NCBI GenBank assembly: GCA_030630905.1
Contig: DAOVMB010000224.1
Location: 1-5,220 of the forward strand
Direction: 5' to 3'
Length of the DNA: 5,220 nucleotides
Origin: Sedimentisphaerales bacterium
GTDB taxonomy: Bacteria > Planctomycetota > Phycisphaerae > Sedimentisphaerales > Anaerobacaceae
Shown here: positions 5,209-5,220 of the stretch, piece by piece
How the letters are laid out: each line of letters starts with the position of its first letter
Numbering within the stretch: the first letter of the stretch is position 1
Program-made: the position numbers and the translations under genes
The notes under the pieces: model-generated
The model's database searches: none
The model's input: only the letters and a program-made list of their open reading frames with translations
What the model was told of the DNA's origin: nothing

Positions 5209-5220
5209 GATTAATGAAAA

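Overview
The window looks like chromosomal DNA from an uncultivated-type bacterium, most likely of the Planctomycetota (Phycisphaerae-like). This is an inference. It rests on a RAYT/REP relic, on spacer repeats that read as KTKPI/KQSQF in translation (a pattern I remember from predicted proteins of that group), and on a sensor-type diguanylate cyclase beside a TPR-like protein. No rRNA, tRNA or universal marker gene is present to settle the taxonomy.

Layout. Positions 1-1029 (+) hold the C-terminal part of a TPR-like helical protein that is open at the left edge. A 249-base spacer with a plausible sigma70 promoter follows. Positions 1279-2355 (+) encode a diguanylate cyclase: a degenerate receiver-like N-terminus joined to a GGDEF domain with intact catalytic and inhibitory motifs. 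A 212-base convergent spacer with repeat-like DNA separates it from 2568-4355 (-), a MutS-like ATPase with four predicted membrane segments and no mismatch-recognition domain. Positions 4431-4670 are a decayed REP-type unit: the last 54 codons of a RAYT (Y1 transposase) between two inverted GC-rich hairpins. From about 4672 to the right edge there is no credible gene. That stretch holds a near-consensus promoter whose -10 box lies inside a perfect palindrome, two tracts of seven-base periodicity, several hairpins, and four copies of an A-rich core repeat.

The three protein genes do not form an obvious pathway. The TPR-like gene and the cyclase are co-directional but separated by a spacer with its own promoter candidate. 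The MutS-like gene is convergent to them and lower in GC in the lines I counted by hand (20-22 of 60 bases, against 29-34 of 60 in the left genes), so it may have a separate history. The most unusual material is the right-hand 550 bases, where promoter-like, hairpin and repeat signals occur without any protein to explain them. I see no convincing evidence of a complete new defence or mobile system.
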